DNA from: Bacteroidia bacterium
GTDB taxonomy: Bacteria; Bacteroidota; Bacteroidia; CAIKAF01
Length of the DNA: 64,000 nt
Assembly: GCA_030427255.1 (NCBI GenBank)
Contig: JAUHWY010000005.1
Location: forward strand, 87,776-151,775
Direction: 5' to 3'
Every line of letters begins with the position of its first letter. Within the stretch, counting starts at the first letter, position 1. This document shows, in pieces, positions 10,801 to 17,960 of the stretch. Under the pieces are notes generated by a model that was given only the letters and a program-made list of their open reading frames with translations, ran no database searches and was not told the origin of the DNA. Both the position numbers and the translations under genes were made by a program.

Positions 10801-11304
10801 GGAAATGCGGTTGGAAAGCATAACCATAGTGGAGGAGGTTGCCGTATGCGGCCCAATTAAATCGCGGTTAAGGGAACTTAGCTGCTGGAGCTTATTGTCG
10901 AAGCAAAAGCCGCCAACAAACACTCCTGTTTCTGAGCCTTTGAGCTGCTGCTCAGTAAATCCCGCATCTTCAAACGCTTCCCAAGTAGTTTGCAAAAGCA
11001 AGCGTTGTTGTGGATCGAGTACGGCTGCTTCTCGGGGAGACATCCCAAAAAAGAGCGGATCGAACTCTTCTACCTTTAATTTTAAAAACCCACCTTGAAA
11101 TTGGTGGCTTTTGCCCGGCCGGTCGGTTTCAGGGTCATAAAAACGGCGATAATCCCAACGGTCTTTGGGAACATCTATAATGCAATCGGTGCCTTCGGCA
11201 AGAAGGTTCCAAAACTGCTCGGGGCTAGCCGCACCACCGGGGAATCGGCAGCCAATACCTACAATAGCTATGGGTTCTTTGCTCATGTGTACGGGTTTCT
11301 CCAT
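4858..11304 (-). CDS. Type I polyketide synthase, fully reducing (KS-AT-DH-ER-KR-ACP)
   Basis: A 2148-aa single-module synthase. KS spans about residues 10-435, with DTACSSALVA (Cys about 184), EAHGTGT and KTNIGH. AT spans about 550-860, with GHSVGE (Ser about 635) and the specificity-region motif VAYHSYQM. DH starts near 920, with HKIESMTVIP (His about 930; the usual Gly of HxxxGxxxxP is Ser) and the second motif LHPTILDSGFQ. ER spans about 1430-1750 (GGVGLAAIQWA). KR spans about 1768-1960 (TGGTGGFGLE, SFSS and NYVAAN catalytic Ser/Tyr). ACP carries LGIDSL (Ser about 2078). No thioesterase is present. A set able to reduce fully, in one protein with no partner modules, suggests iterative synthesis of a saturated or methyl-branched chain; the product is unknown. 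A second ATG at 11286 (MSKEPIAIVG) is an equally good start. Confidence 0.9.
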   Translation of the reverse strand: MEKPVHMSKEPIAIVGIGCRFPGGAASPEQFWNLLAEGTDCIIDVPKDRWDYRRFYDPETDRPGKSHQFQGGFLKLKVEEFDPLFFGMSPREAAVLDPQQRLLLQTTWEAFEDAGFTEQQLKGSETGVFVGGFCFDNKLQQLSSLNRDLIGPHTATSSTMVMLSNRISYAFDLRGPSLSIDTACSSALVAAHYACTSIWSGESDMAIAGGVNIMLRPEYPIAMSKGQFLSKHSRCKAFDEDAGGYVRGEGVGVVVFKPLSKAMADGDYIYATVHATGANQDGATNGITVPNPDAQEALIRKVYDRAGIKPSDIRYVEAHGTGTKAGDPVELSALNNVLKEGRGENDKVFVGSVKTNIGHLEAGAGIAGIIKSAISVNRREIPPHLHFKKANPNIDFDKLALKVPLQLEAYPEGPALVSINSFGYGGTNGHMVIGDPPRDYLKRFQANGHVEQREHWLFPFSAKSENALRNLAGKYVDFIKDKKPGLADLAYSLVWRRTHHQHRATFVAKNHDELIEKLEAFARGEVLAGVNQQQALENPELVWVFTGMGPQWWAMGRELYQTEPIFKATIDTCDELFVGYAGWSLKEEMLKPEAESNMAETRIAQPANFFIQAGLIEMWKAWGVTPDAVVGHSVGEVPAAYVSGALSLEDSVLVSYHRSRCQQKTAGQGTMLAIGLGEEDAEALIAELGLVDTLSVAAINSFSGVTIAGTPEALTKVSEACTERGVFNKMLTVEVAYHSYQMDPLEEELKECLKSIKPKKASIPLYSTVTGTRMQGDEFGADYWWQNVRQPVRFAKAAKTLVEDGYRVFLEVGPHPVLRTNINECLQADDKKGFSLPSLRRNEPEMPTLLNSLGALHGLGFSIRWDSFTEHGHYVKLPSYAWDMDVYWQESERSIEEKHGVPGHIFLNNNLRQPNPSWEVEINRYLMPWMDDHKIESMTVIPGAAYVEAGLALHEKTFESQACTLQNLNFNQVLVVDEKRIQMFHTTYNPDTKGYKVFSRYREDDSPWTLHASGRMLKETVSRKIPVVDFEAIRKRCPQELVAKELYQTLTDRGLHYGPWFQGIKTIYKGGTEVLVRLEGDESLMVNADNYLLHPTILDSGFQSMVAIVGELSSNPNPFVPVSIDQVIFYTSPGESCWSWCQITEVKDSQIKGDLTLFDEQGEVLVALEGITLQAISSGGEEDSAASDDWFYEYQWQSTKLQEQNKFQGNCLVFGDESQRTSQAVEALAEKGITSMLVLPGDSYLNDEVLFTIRPNEESDYSQLLDDAAALDISGIVYLWSEATDSDSDGLEPDQIVDRTMPAVYLGKALAQRWASKEILWLTLTQNAQVVEESDHVKSLETTPYWGLARLIANEHPNIRTAMVDISEGENSFAAVANELAAGLPADDVAFRNGDRLVKSLVQVAYQREDMAGKTRKVSTEEPVSLEIGQVGRIDSLHHEVTERRAPEAKEIEIQTFASCLNLKDVLKVIGQLSTKATSGTYFESTFGMEASGIVTRVGSDVSDFKPGDEVILAAQSGCLKSYVTAEPTFFVRKPKHIAWEDCLMVVPYMTVLYGLRDRAQLQKGEKILIHNATGGVGLAAIQWAQHVGAEIYATAGNEEKREHLRSLGIQHVFDSRSLDFAKDIREATGGYGVDVVINAIAGEALYQSFELLASYGRFVEIGKRDISENNGLPMAAFNRNITFHGIDVDRLMIERTPVVQNILRDIERYYEEGVFSAVKTYSFPANDAIEAFNFLAQSKHMGKVVLNYKDQEVEVPIRQEVREIDPKGTYIITGGTGGFGLEIAKWLSSKGVEQLVLASRSGLKSEEAQKAVEVMESRGTKVWAEPLDITDASAVNKAIGFIKAELAPVKGVIHGAVVLDDGFLADMNRSRFMTSFQAKVGGAMNLHRALADVDLDFFLSFSSISALIGNNGQANYVAANAFLDGFAHYRRAKGQAATTVNLGVLAEVGVAARDANVTAILESGGIMGFSNRQALEGLEILIEHHPVQAGMFDVDWHRWASVNAGAANSSRFVKLVEASGASGATNSVLVELGAVLGAMADNERQSYMEQAMAEQLAAVLKLPVEKIDKSRGINFLGIDSLIAVELGRAITGRFGLDVSTMELLSGPNVSQLASMLLEKAAAQGVIGADIDQLSDEELDAMLAEVKQ

Positions 11305-11349
11305 GCTTAGAAACTGTTAAAATACCTTAAAGCCTCGAAATAAAGGAGG

Positions 11350-11357
11350 CAAAGGTA
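11350..11357 (-). promoter_or_regulatory. -7 box (TACCTTTG) upstream of the polyketide synthase
   Basis: On the minus strand TACCTTTG matches TAnnTTTG exactly and lies 46 bp before the ATG at 11304. A good -33 TTTG was not found, so this is a partial match only. Confidence 0.45.
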
Positions 11358-11492
11358 GCCTTAAAAACTGGGGATTAAAATACTGCGAAAGAAGGGTCTT
11401 TAGCGGGGCTAACGCCCTATTTACGGACAGGACCTTCAACAATCTTAAGAAGAAATGAGAACGAGTAAGGGCTTGGGCAATGCCGAGCTTGT

Positions 11493-11500
11493 TACATTTG
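11493..11500 (+). promoter_or_regulatory. -7 box (TACATTTG) upstream of the MBL-rhodanese gene
   Basis: TACATTTG matches TAnnTTTG and lies 30 bp before the ATG at 11530. A TTG at 11473-11475 is 17 nt upstream, slightly closer than the usual spacing. The box lies inside an in-frame extension that would begin at 11455, which argues for the shorter start. Confidence 0.5.
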
Positions 11501-11529
11501 AGGCTTGTTTGACCAAACGAACGACCTGT

Positions 11530-12900
11530 ATGCATATTGAGCAGATCTATACCAAATGCCTTTCTCAAGCCTCCTACTTGGTGGTGAGCAAAGGAGAAGC
11601 GCTTGTGATTGACCCTATTCGGGAACCGGACATTTATTTGGAAGCGGCGAAAGCTCACGGCGCACGCATTTGTTATATCCTCGAAACACATATTCATGCC
11701 GATTTTGTTTCGGGACACTTGGAACTTGCACAAAAATCCGGGGCCCAAATCGCCATAGGCGAACAAGCCAAGGTCCGCTTTGAGCACATTGGACTCAAAG
11801 ATGGACAACGGATTGCTTTGGGAGACATTCAGATTCATGCTTTGCATACACCGGGACATACTCCGGAGTCGTTTTCGTTCTTAATTAAAGACGAGAACAG
11901 CAAAAACCATGCCATTTTCACAGGCGATTGCCTGTTCGTAGGGGAAGTAGGCCGCCCCGACTTGGCCGTCGGAGGTTTCGGAAGCGTAGAGGACCTCGCT
12001 GGGATGCTCTTTGATAGTATACAAGAAAAAATCATGCCACTTTCTGATGAGGTGCTGGTTTACCCGGCACACGGCCCCGGCAGCGCCTGCGGAAAAAACA
12101 TTGGTCCTGAGACACATAGCACTATCGGAAAAGAGAAAAAAAGCAATTACGCACTACAAATTAAATCCAAAGAGGCCTTTATTGCGGCAGTAAGTGAGCA
12201 TATTCCCAAAGCTCCCGATTATTTTGCCAAAGCAGCAGCAGCCAATCGCGATTTAATAGACAGTACCGACCAGCTTTTAGAAAGGGGTGTAAACCCCTTA
12301 CGGCCGGAAGATATTCCTGCACTGCAAGAACAAGGAGTTTTGATTTTGGATGTGCGCAGCACCGAAGCCTTTTGCAAAGGACATATTCCGGGTTCTATTT
12401 TTATTGGCCTTGACGGACAATTCGCTGTATGGGCAGCCAACGTATTGCCTTGGACACAAAAGCTGGTTTTGGTTTGTCCCGAAGGACGAGAAAAAGAGGC
12501 CGTTATGCGCTTAGGAAGGGTCGGACTTGAACATGTGCTCGGCTATCTGGAAGAAGGTTTGGAGCACTGGAACAGCACGGTGGAAACCTTGGAATGTGTG
12601 GATCCAGAGGAAGCTCTAAGCTTACTCAAAAACATGCCTATACTGGATGTGCGCAAAGCCTCCGAATGGAGCCAAGGCAGCTTGCGCGATGCGCAGCACT
12701 TTTCCTTGGAAGATTTACCCAATAGCCTTCCAGAGATCGACAAAGACAGTCCTTTTTTGGTGCATTGCGCAGGAGGCTATCGAAGCGTTATTGCCGCCTC
12801 CATTCTAAAAAAAGAAGGTTTCCAAAAAGCGATGAACGTGCGGGAAGGCTGGAAAGGCCTAAAAGAACTCGTCTCCGGAGCGTCGGTAGCCCACCCATAA
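11530..12900 (+). CDS. MBL-fold hydrolase fused to two rhodanese domains (persulfide dioxygenase/sulfurtransferase type)
   Basis: A 456-aa fusion. The N-terminal metallo-beta-lactamase domain (about 1-240) has ETHIHADFVSGH, TPGHTPES, FTGDCLFVGEVGRPDL and YPAHGPGS, the ethylmalonic encephalopathy/persulfide dioxygenase pattern. Rhodanese 1 (about 255-350) has a Cys in the active loop (VCPEGRE). Rhodanese 2 (about 360-450) also has one (VHCAGGYRS), so both may be active. Family members oxidise glutathione or other low-molecular-weight persulfides and move sulfane sulfur. It has its own promoter and no sulfur-metabolism neighbours. A longer start at 11455 adds residues that do not resemble the family. 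Confidence 0.85.
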   Translation: MHIEQIYTKCLSQASYLVVSKGEALVIDPIREPDIYLEAAKAHGARICYILETHIHADFVSGHLELAQKSGAQIAIGEQAKVRFEHIGLKDGQRIALGDIQIHALHTPGHTPESFSFLIKDENSKNHAIFTGDCLFVGEVGRPDLAVGGFGSVEDLAGMLFDSIQEKIMPLSDEVLVYPAHGPGSACGKNIGPETHSTIGKEKKSNYALQIKSKEAFIAAVSEHIPKAPDYFAKAAAANRDLIDSTDQLLERGVNPLRPEDIPALQEQGVLILDVRSTEAFCKGHIPGSIFIGLDGQFAVWAANVLPWTQKLVLVCPEGREKEAVMRLGRVGLEHVLGYLEEGLEHWNSTVETLECVDPEEALSLLKNMPILDVRKASEWSQGSLRDAQHFSLEDLPNSLPEIDKDSPFLVHCAGGYRSVIAASILKKEGFQKAMNVREGWKGLKELVSGASVAHP

Positions 12901-12929
12901 TGCCGGAACTAAGCCCAAACACAAGGCTT

Positions 12930-13118
12930 AGGAAAAATCCTTTATCTGTAGCGAAGGAGCTTAGTGATTTTGGTTCTGGAAGACATTGCGCCCCGGCGCA
13001 GTTGGAAAGCCCGGAGGTTTTGGCCTTAGGGCAGCAAGGACTGAGGAGGCCCCCGACGTTTCGAGGGGGACCCCGCAAGCCTTGCTGCCCTTAGGCTGAA
13101 ACCGAGGACTTGGAAACG
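12930..13118. repeat. Intergenic hairpin element B (distinct loop class)
   Basis: A 24-bp near-perfect stem (13016-13039 with 13080-13103; inner ends CTTAGGGCAGCAAGG and complement) carries a 40-nt apex containing its own small hairpin (CCCCC/GGGGG around GACGTTTCGA). Additional GC-rich sequence flanks it. The overall shape resembles the other seven intergenic elements, but the loop sequence is not shared within this window. Confidence 0.55.
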
Positions 13119-13146
13119 GAGACGGATAAGGCGCCCAAATCCCCTT

Positions 13147-13393
13147 TCGAGACTGTTGATGCGACGCTATTCTGGCGGCAATCCTGCCCTGACTGTAACG
13201 TCAGGGTCTGCGTTACGGCCAAATCTCAAGCAATTTGTCCTGACCGTAGCGTCAGGGGTCCTCATTTACAACTAGTAAACTGCGGCCTGCCCTGACCGAA
13301 GCGTCAGTGGCCTTTCTATTTGTCTGCGCCTTAATTTGAACCAACGCTGCGGTCGGTTTCAAAGACCTTGAAAACGCAACGCATCAACAGTCA
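13147..13393. repeat. MITE-like composite repeat with 13-bp terminal inverted repeats
   Basis: Ends are GACTGTTGATGCG (13151-13163) and its exact complement CGCATCAACAGTC (13380-13392). The left end continues into a sequence (13164-13193) recurring in the opposite orientation at 37271-37312 and 54071-54115. Inside are three near-identical imperfect palindromes of the form CCTGACCGTAGCGTCAGGG at about 13187, 13239 and 13290, spaced about 52 bp. No open reading frame with coding character is present. It sits between convergent gene ends. Confidence 0.6.
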
Positions 13394-13415
13394 ACTTTCC
13401 CTAATTTGGAATGCC

Positions 13416-16400
13416 TTATTTCCTAAACTTGGCCAGGACCCAATGTTTGGTGCGCCAAGCCAAAACGTACATGGAGGGCACCACCAATAGGGTGAGAAAG
13501 GTGGCCACGGTAAGTCCAAAAATAATGGTCCAAGCCAGTGGTCCCCAAAAGGCTACATTGTCGCCGCCCAAGTGAATTTTTGGGTCAAGTGTGCTGAGTA
13601 GGCTGCCGAAATCGATATTAAAACCGATGGCCAGAGGCACCAAACCCGAAATGGTGGAGATGGCGGTGAGCACTACAGGGGTGATACGTGTGGCACCGGC
13701 TTCGATGGCAGCTTCTACTGCCCCAATGCCGTTGAGCCTACGCTCGTCAATAAACTCAATGAGCAATATGCCGTTTCGGATGACAATACCGGCCAAAGCA
13801 AACATGCCGACTCCGGTCATTACAATAGACATGGTCATGCCGGTGAGGGCAAATCCGGTGAAAATACCAATGAGGCTAAAGAGCACGGTGGCAAATATGA
13901 GCAATGGTTTAACGATGGAGTTGAACTGAGTCACCATTACCGAGAACATGAGTGCCAAGGCGCCCAAGAAGGCCACGGCAAGGAAGTCGGAAGTTTCCTT
14001 CTGGTCTTCTTGTTCCCCTGCGAGTCGGATATCGTAGCCCTCCGGGATTTCCATTTGATCGATTACGTTCTTTTGAATGAGCGGGTTTACTTCGCTAGAG
14101 CTGTAATCTTCGAGCAGGTTGGAGCCCAGCGTTACCACGCGTTTTTGGTTTTTTCGGTTGATGGCCGAGTAGGAAGGGGCGTAGCGCAGGTTGGCAATGG
14201 CCGAAAGTGGAATTTGGCGAAACTGTCCTGTGGCCATGTCCATAAAGGAGATGTTTAGCGCCAACAATTGCTCTGCCGATTTTCGGTACCGTTCTTGCAA
14301 ACGAAGTTGAATGGGGTAATCGTCTTCGGCGGCACGAAATTTAGAAATTTCTTTTCCGTAGAGGGCAGTACGAAGGTCCATGCCGATGGTTGCCAAGTTA
14401 ATGCCTTCTCGCTGGGCCTTTTCCTGGTCAATTTCCACGATTATTTCGGGCTTATTGAGCTGCAAATCGCTTTTCAGTTCCTCAATACCTTCAATGCCTT
14501 CGGTTACAATGCGTCGTTTCACTTCTTCTTGAAGCGCCAGCAGCTGGTCAAAGTCTTCACCGGAAATCTCAATACTCACGGGTTTTCCGGTGGGAGGACC
14601 GGCCTGCTCTTTGTCGACGGTAATGGTAGCTCCTTGAATGGGGCTCTGTTCAAACGCCTTGCGTATATCCTCCAAGCCCTGCTTGGTGCTGTAGCCATGG
14701 CGTTCGGCATATTTCACAAAAGCCACCGTGACTTTGGACTTATGTGGTGTAGGTACACGGTCGGGGTTTTGTGGATCGCCTGCATTTAGGCCTACATTAG
14801 AAATGATACTTTCCACGGCCGGATGGTCTTTGCCCATCACAGAAAACACCTTATCTTCAATGATATGGGTAACGCTATCGGTCACTTCTGCGTCCGTGCC
14901 AATGGGCATTTCGCAATAGACATAAACAAAGTTGGGATCCGGATCCGGAAAGAAATTCACCTTAGGATTGGAAGCTCCAAAGCCCATGGCTGAAAAAATA
15001 AGAGCAAACACCGCACCTAGGACCATAAGGGTTGAGCCCAAAGGTGTTGTGAGGCGATGCAACCAACGCTCATAAGCGCGGATGACTTTAGGCCATGCCT
15101 TTTCTTGAAAACCTCGAATCAGGTTCCAAAGCACTAGGTTGTAAAGCGCATTGACCAAAAGCAAAAAGACCAAAAAGTTTCCTAGCGCCATTGAGCCTCC
15201 CAAATAGCTGAACAAAGCCAGCACCCCAAAGGCAATGGACCAACGAATGAGCTTTTTGCGGCGGGGGGGCATGAGGTGCTCGTCGCGCTTCATAAAGTCG
15301 GCAGCAAACACCGGGTTCATTACAAAAGCGACCAAAAGCGAGGCCCCAAGGGTAATAATAAGCGTTACCGGAAGGTATTGCATAAAGTTTCCAACAATTC
15401 CGGGCCAAAACAATAATGGAATAAAGGGTCCTAAGGTGGTTAATGTGCCTGCCAGTACCGGAACAAATACCTCCCCGGCACCCCATTTTGCGGCTGTTTC
15501 TATTTCTAAATCCCGGTGTTTATGCAACAAGCGGTGGGTGTTTTCAATAACTACAATGGCGTCGTCAACAATAATACCCAAGGCCAACAAAAAGCTAAAG
15601 AGCACAATTACGTTGAGGGTGTAGTCGAGCCCCGGCATAATTAAAAAGGCAACAACGCTGGAGAGAGGCCCTGCCAAGGCCACAAAAAAGGCGCTTTTGA
15701 GTCCCATAAAAAACATGAGCACCACCAAGACCAAAACAAAACCGATAATTACGGTATTGAGAAGTTCGTTGAGGTTGACTCGTGTGGCATCGGATTGGTC
15801 GCCGGTAATAACCACTTCCAGGCCATCGGGAAACTTGGTTTTTTGGAATTCATCAATGATGGATCGAATACCGTCGGAAGCTTCCAACAGGTTTTCGCCG
15901 GAGCGCTTTATGACGTTAAGGGTTACTACCGGCTTGTTGTCGAGCCTTGCAAAGTCTTGTTTTTCGGCAAAGCCGTCGACTACGGTAGCAATGTCGCGGA
16001 TAAATGCGGTGTTGCCTCTGCTGCTGCGCACCACAATATTTCGGATGGCCTCAGGGTCTTTAAACTGTCCGGTTACTCTAAGGTTTCGGCGGAGTTTCCC
16101 GATGCGGATTTCGCCTCCCGAGATGTTTACGTTTTCGGCTGCCACGGCTCGCTCAATATCACCGAAAGTGATGCCGGAGGCCTGCATTTTGTATAGGTCT
16201 ACAAAAATTTGCACTTCCCTTTCGAGACCTCCTACAATATCAACCCGCGTAATTTGGGGGAGGGTTTCGATGCGCTCTTCGAGCTGTTCGCCGTAGTCTT
16301 TGAGTTTTTCGAGCGGAAATTGCCCCGATAGGTTAATATTCATAATGGGGAACTCGGAAAAGTCGAGCTCCTCCACCCTTGGGTCTTCGTCGAGGTCGGT

Positions 16401-16784
16401 TGGCAAATCCTTCATGGCCTTGTCTACCGCGTCGGACACCTTTTGTTTGGCCTCAGCCACTTCTACGCTGGTATTGAACTCTACCACAATAGAGCTGAAG
16501 TCCGAGATTGACTGTGAAGTTACCTTTCTGGTTCCATTGATGGACTTAAGTTGTTTCTCAATGGGTTTGGTAATAAGGTTTTCTACGTCTTCCGGAGTAG
16601 CTCCCGGGTAAATGGTATTTACCGAAATGGTAGGAATAACGATTTCGGGAAACTGCTCTTTGGGAATTCGAAGGAAGGCCACAATACCGGCCAGCGAAAG
16701 AAATACGGTAAATACGTAAATCGCTGTGCGGTTTCGAATGCACCAGTTGGTGAACTTGAGCGTTTTTATGCGTTCGCTTTGCAT
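13416..16784 (-). CDS. RND efflux transporter permease (AcrB/HAE family)
   Basis: 1122 aa, a little longer than typical AcrB (about 1050). A first membrane helix near residues 17-35 is followed by periplasmic porter sequence (GATPEDVENLITKPIE), then a helix cluster from about 340. TM4 contains GIIVDDAIVVIENTHR, with the paired Asp of proton-driven HAE pumps. A second porter half and a second helix cluster (from SVMVTQFNSIVKPL to the C terminus) follow. An extra membrane-like segment lies around residues 510-560. It works with the adaptor and TolC-like channel encoded just upstream, exporting hydrophobic compounds across both membranes. Substrate unknown. The gap to the adaptor gene is 11 bp. 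Confidence 0.92.
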   Translation of the reverse strand: MQSERIKTLKFTNWCIRNRTAIYVFTVFLSLAGIVAFLRIPKEQFPEIVIPTISVNTIYPGATPEDVENLITKPIEKQLKSINGTRKVTSQSISDFSSIVVEFNTSVEVAEAKQKVSDAVDKAMKDLPTDLDEDPRVEELDFSEFPIMNINLSGQFPLEKLKDYGEQLEERIETLPQITRVDIVGGLEREVQIFVDLYKMQASGITFGDIERAVAAENVNISGGEIRIGKLRRNLRVTGQFKDPEAIRNIVVRSSRGNTAFIRDIATVVDGFAEKQDFARLDNKPVVTLNVIKRSGENLLEASDGIRSIIDEFQKTKFPDGLEVVITGDQSDATRVNLNELLNTVIIGFVLVLVVLMFFMGLKSAFFVALAGPLSSVVAFLIMPGLDYTLNVIVLFSFLLALGIIVDDAIVVIENTHRLLHKHRDLEIETAAKWGAGEVFVPVLAGTLTTLGPFIPLLFWPGIVGNFMQYLPVTLIITLGASLLVAFVMNPVFAADFMKRDEHLMPPRRKKLIRWSIAFGVLALFSYLGGSMALGNFLVFLLLVNALYNLVLWNLIRGFQEKAWPKVIRAYERWLHRLTTPLGSTLMVLGAVFALIFSAMGFGASNPKVNFFPDPDPNFVYVYCEMPIGTDAEVTDSVTHIIEDKVFSVMGKDHPAVESIISNVGLNAGDPQNPDRVPTPHKSKVTVAFVKYAERHGYSTKQGLEDIRKAFEQSPIQGATITVDKEQAGPPTGKPVSIEISGEDFDQLLALQEEVKRRIVTEGIEGIEELKSDLQLNKPEIIVEIDQEKAQREGINLATIGMDLRTALYGKEISKFRAAEDDYPIQLRLQERYRKSAEQLLALNISFMDMATGQFRQIPLSAIANLRYAPSYSAINRKNQKRVVTLGSNLLEDYSSSEVNPLIQKNVIDQMEIPEGYDIRLAGEQEDQKETSDFLAVAFLGALALMFSVMVTQFNSIVKPLLIFATVLFSLIGIFTGFALTGMTMSIVMTGVGMFALAGIVIRNGILLIEFIDERRLNGIGAVEAAIEAGATRITPVVLTAISTISGLVPLAIGFNIDFGSLLSTLDPKIHLGGDNVAFWGPLAWTIIFGLTVATFLTLLVVPSMYVLAWRTKHWVLAKFRK

Positions 16785-16795
16785 GATGCCTTAGC

Positions 16796-17932
16796 TTAAA
16801 ATTCTATAGGTTGGTTGTCTACTACCTCGCTGTTTCCTGCGGTAATGATTTGCTGCCCTTCGGTGAGGCCGTTAGTTACCACGATAGTCCCATCGTATTG
16901 CATGCCGGTTACCACGGGCACTTTTTTGGCAATTTGGCCTCCGTTCTCGGCTGTGCCTACGGCCATAATATAGGTGCCGTCTTCTAGATTCTGAATGAGG
17001 TTGGAAGGCACCTGCACTACAGAGTCAAGGGTTACATCGTTGATGCGCAAACTTCCAACCATGTTGGGGCGAATGGCACAATCGCAGCCGCTTAAATCTA
17101 CTTCCACGCTCAGCGAACGGTTGCCGGGATCTACTACTCTACTTACAAAGCTCACCTCCTTTTGCATAATCAAATCAAGGTCAGGAAAGCTCACCTCCAC
17201 CGGAAGTCCGGTGCGAATGCTGCCGACAAAGGCATCGGCTACAGGGGCCACAATTTTAAGGTGGTTTAGATTTACCACACGCACCCCATGCATACCGGGG
17301 CTCGCCATTTCGCCCGGCTTAAGCATCACCGCGTCCACAGTTCCGGATACAGGAGCAACAATGCGTGTCATATCGATTTGAGCTTCCAGGGTTTTTACCC
17401 TTTGTTGCATGGTTTCGAAATTGGTTTTGGCTTGCAAGTATTGAAGCTCTGACCCAATCTTTTGCTCCCATAATTTACTGGTGCGCTTAAAGGTTTCTTC
17501 GGCCAGTTCAAGTGCGGTTTTGGCTTCATCCAAGGAGCGCTTGATGGCGGTATTCTCAAGCTCTGCCAAGAGCTGTCCGGCACTTACATTGTCTCCTTCT
17601 TTAACAAAAACACCGGTAATAACTCCGGGTTGTTCGGGGGTGGCCAATACGTTGTTGTCGGCTTCTACGGAGCCTTGAACCTCAATATAGTGTTTAAAAG
17701 TACCCCGCGTCACTTCCTCGACACTCACAAACCGGCTTTTTAGGCCTTGATTAGCGCTGGTGTCTAATGCCGCAATTTCTTCTTCCAAGCCCGCAATCTG
17801 AGTTTTCAGCTCTGCCAGTTGTCCTTTAAGCTGCTTAAGCTCTTCTTTTTTCTGCTCCAAAGGCGAAGGAGAGTTGCAGGCAAGCAAAACCAAGGCCATG
17901 CCTAAGGAAGCCAATCGTACCATACGTTTCAT
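16796..17932 (-). CDS. RND efflux periplasmic adaptor (membrane fusion) lipoprotein
   Basis: A 378-aa protein. The N terminus is a lipoprotein signal with lipobox LLAC (Cys about 19), followed by a predicted coiled coil of about 40 residues rich in E/K/L/Q. The biotinyl-lipoyl half motif (LATPEQPGVITGVFVKEGDNV) is near residue 95, a helical hairpin at about 130-185, the second half motif VSGTVDAVMLKPGEM near 195, and beta-barrel and membrane-proximal domains follow. It bridges the RND pump and the outer-membrane channel. The additional N-terminal coiled coil is not standard for AcrA. Second gene from the pump in an operon of four. Confidence 0.9.
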   Translation of the reverse strand: MKRMVRLASLGMALVLLACNSPSPLEQKKEELKQLKGQLAELKTQIAGLEEEIAALDTSANQGLKSRFVSVEEVTRGTFKHYIEVQGSVEADNNVLATPEQPGVITGVFVKEGDNVSAGQLLAELENTAIKRSLDEAKTALELAEETFKRTSKLWEQKIGSELQYLQAKTNFETMQQRVKTLEAQIDMTRIVAPVSGTVDAVMLKPGEMASPGMHGVRVVNLNHLKIVAPVADAFVGSIRTGLPVEVSFPDLDLIMQKEVSFVSRVVDPGNRSLSVEVDLSGCDCAIRPNMVGSLRINDVTLDSVVQVPSNLIQNLEDGTYIMAVGTAENGGQIAKKVPVVTGMQYDGTIVVTNGLTEGQQIITAGNSEVVDNQPIEF

Positions 17933-17960
17933 AACAAAGGATTAATGCGTTAAAAGAAGA

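Noticed and set aside
12765-13295. Open frames on both strands through element B and the composite repeat
   Set aside because: Translations are low-complexity products of GC-rich palindromes and change with each repeat copy.
13187-13310. CRISPR array
   Set aside because: Only three imperfect palindromes with about 33-bp spacers inside an inverted-repeat element, and no cas gene.
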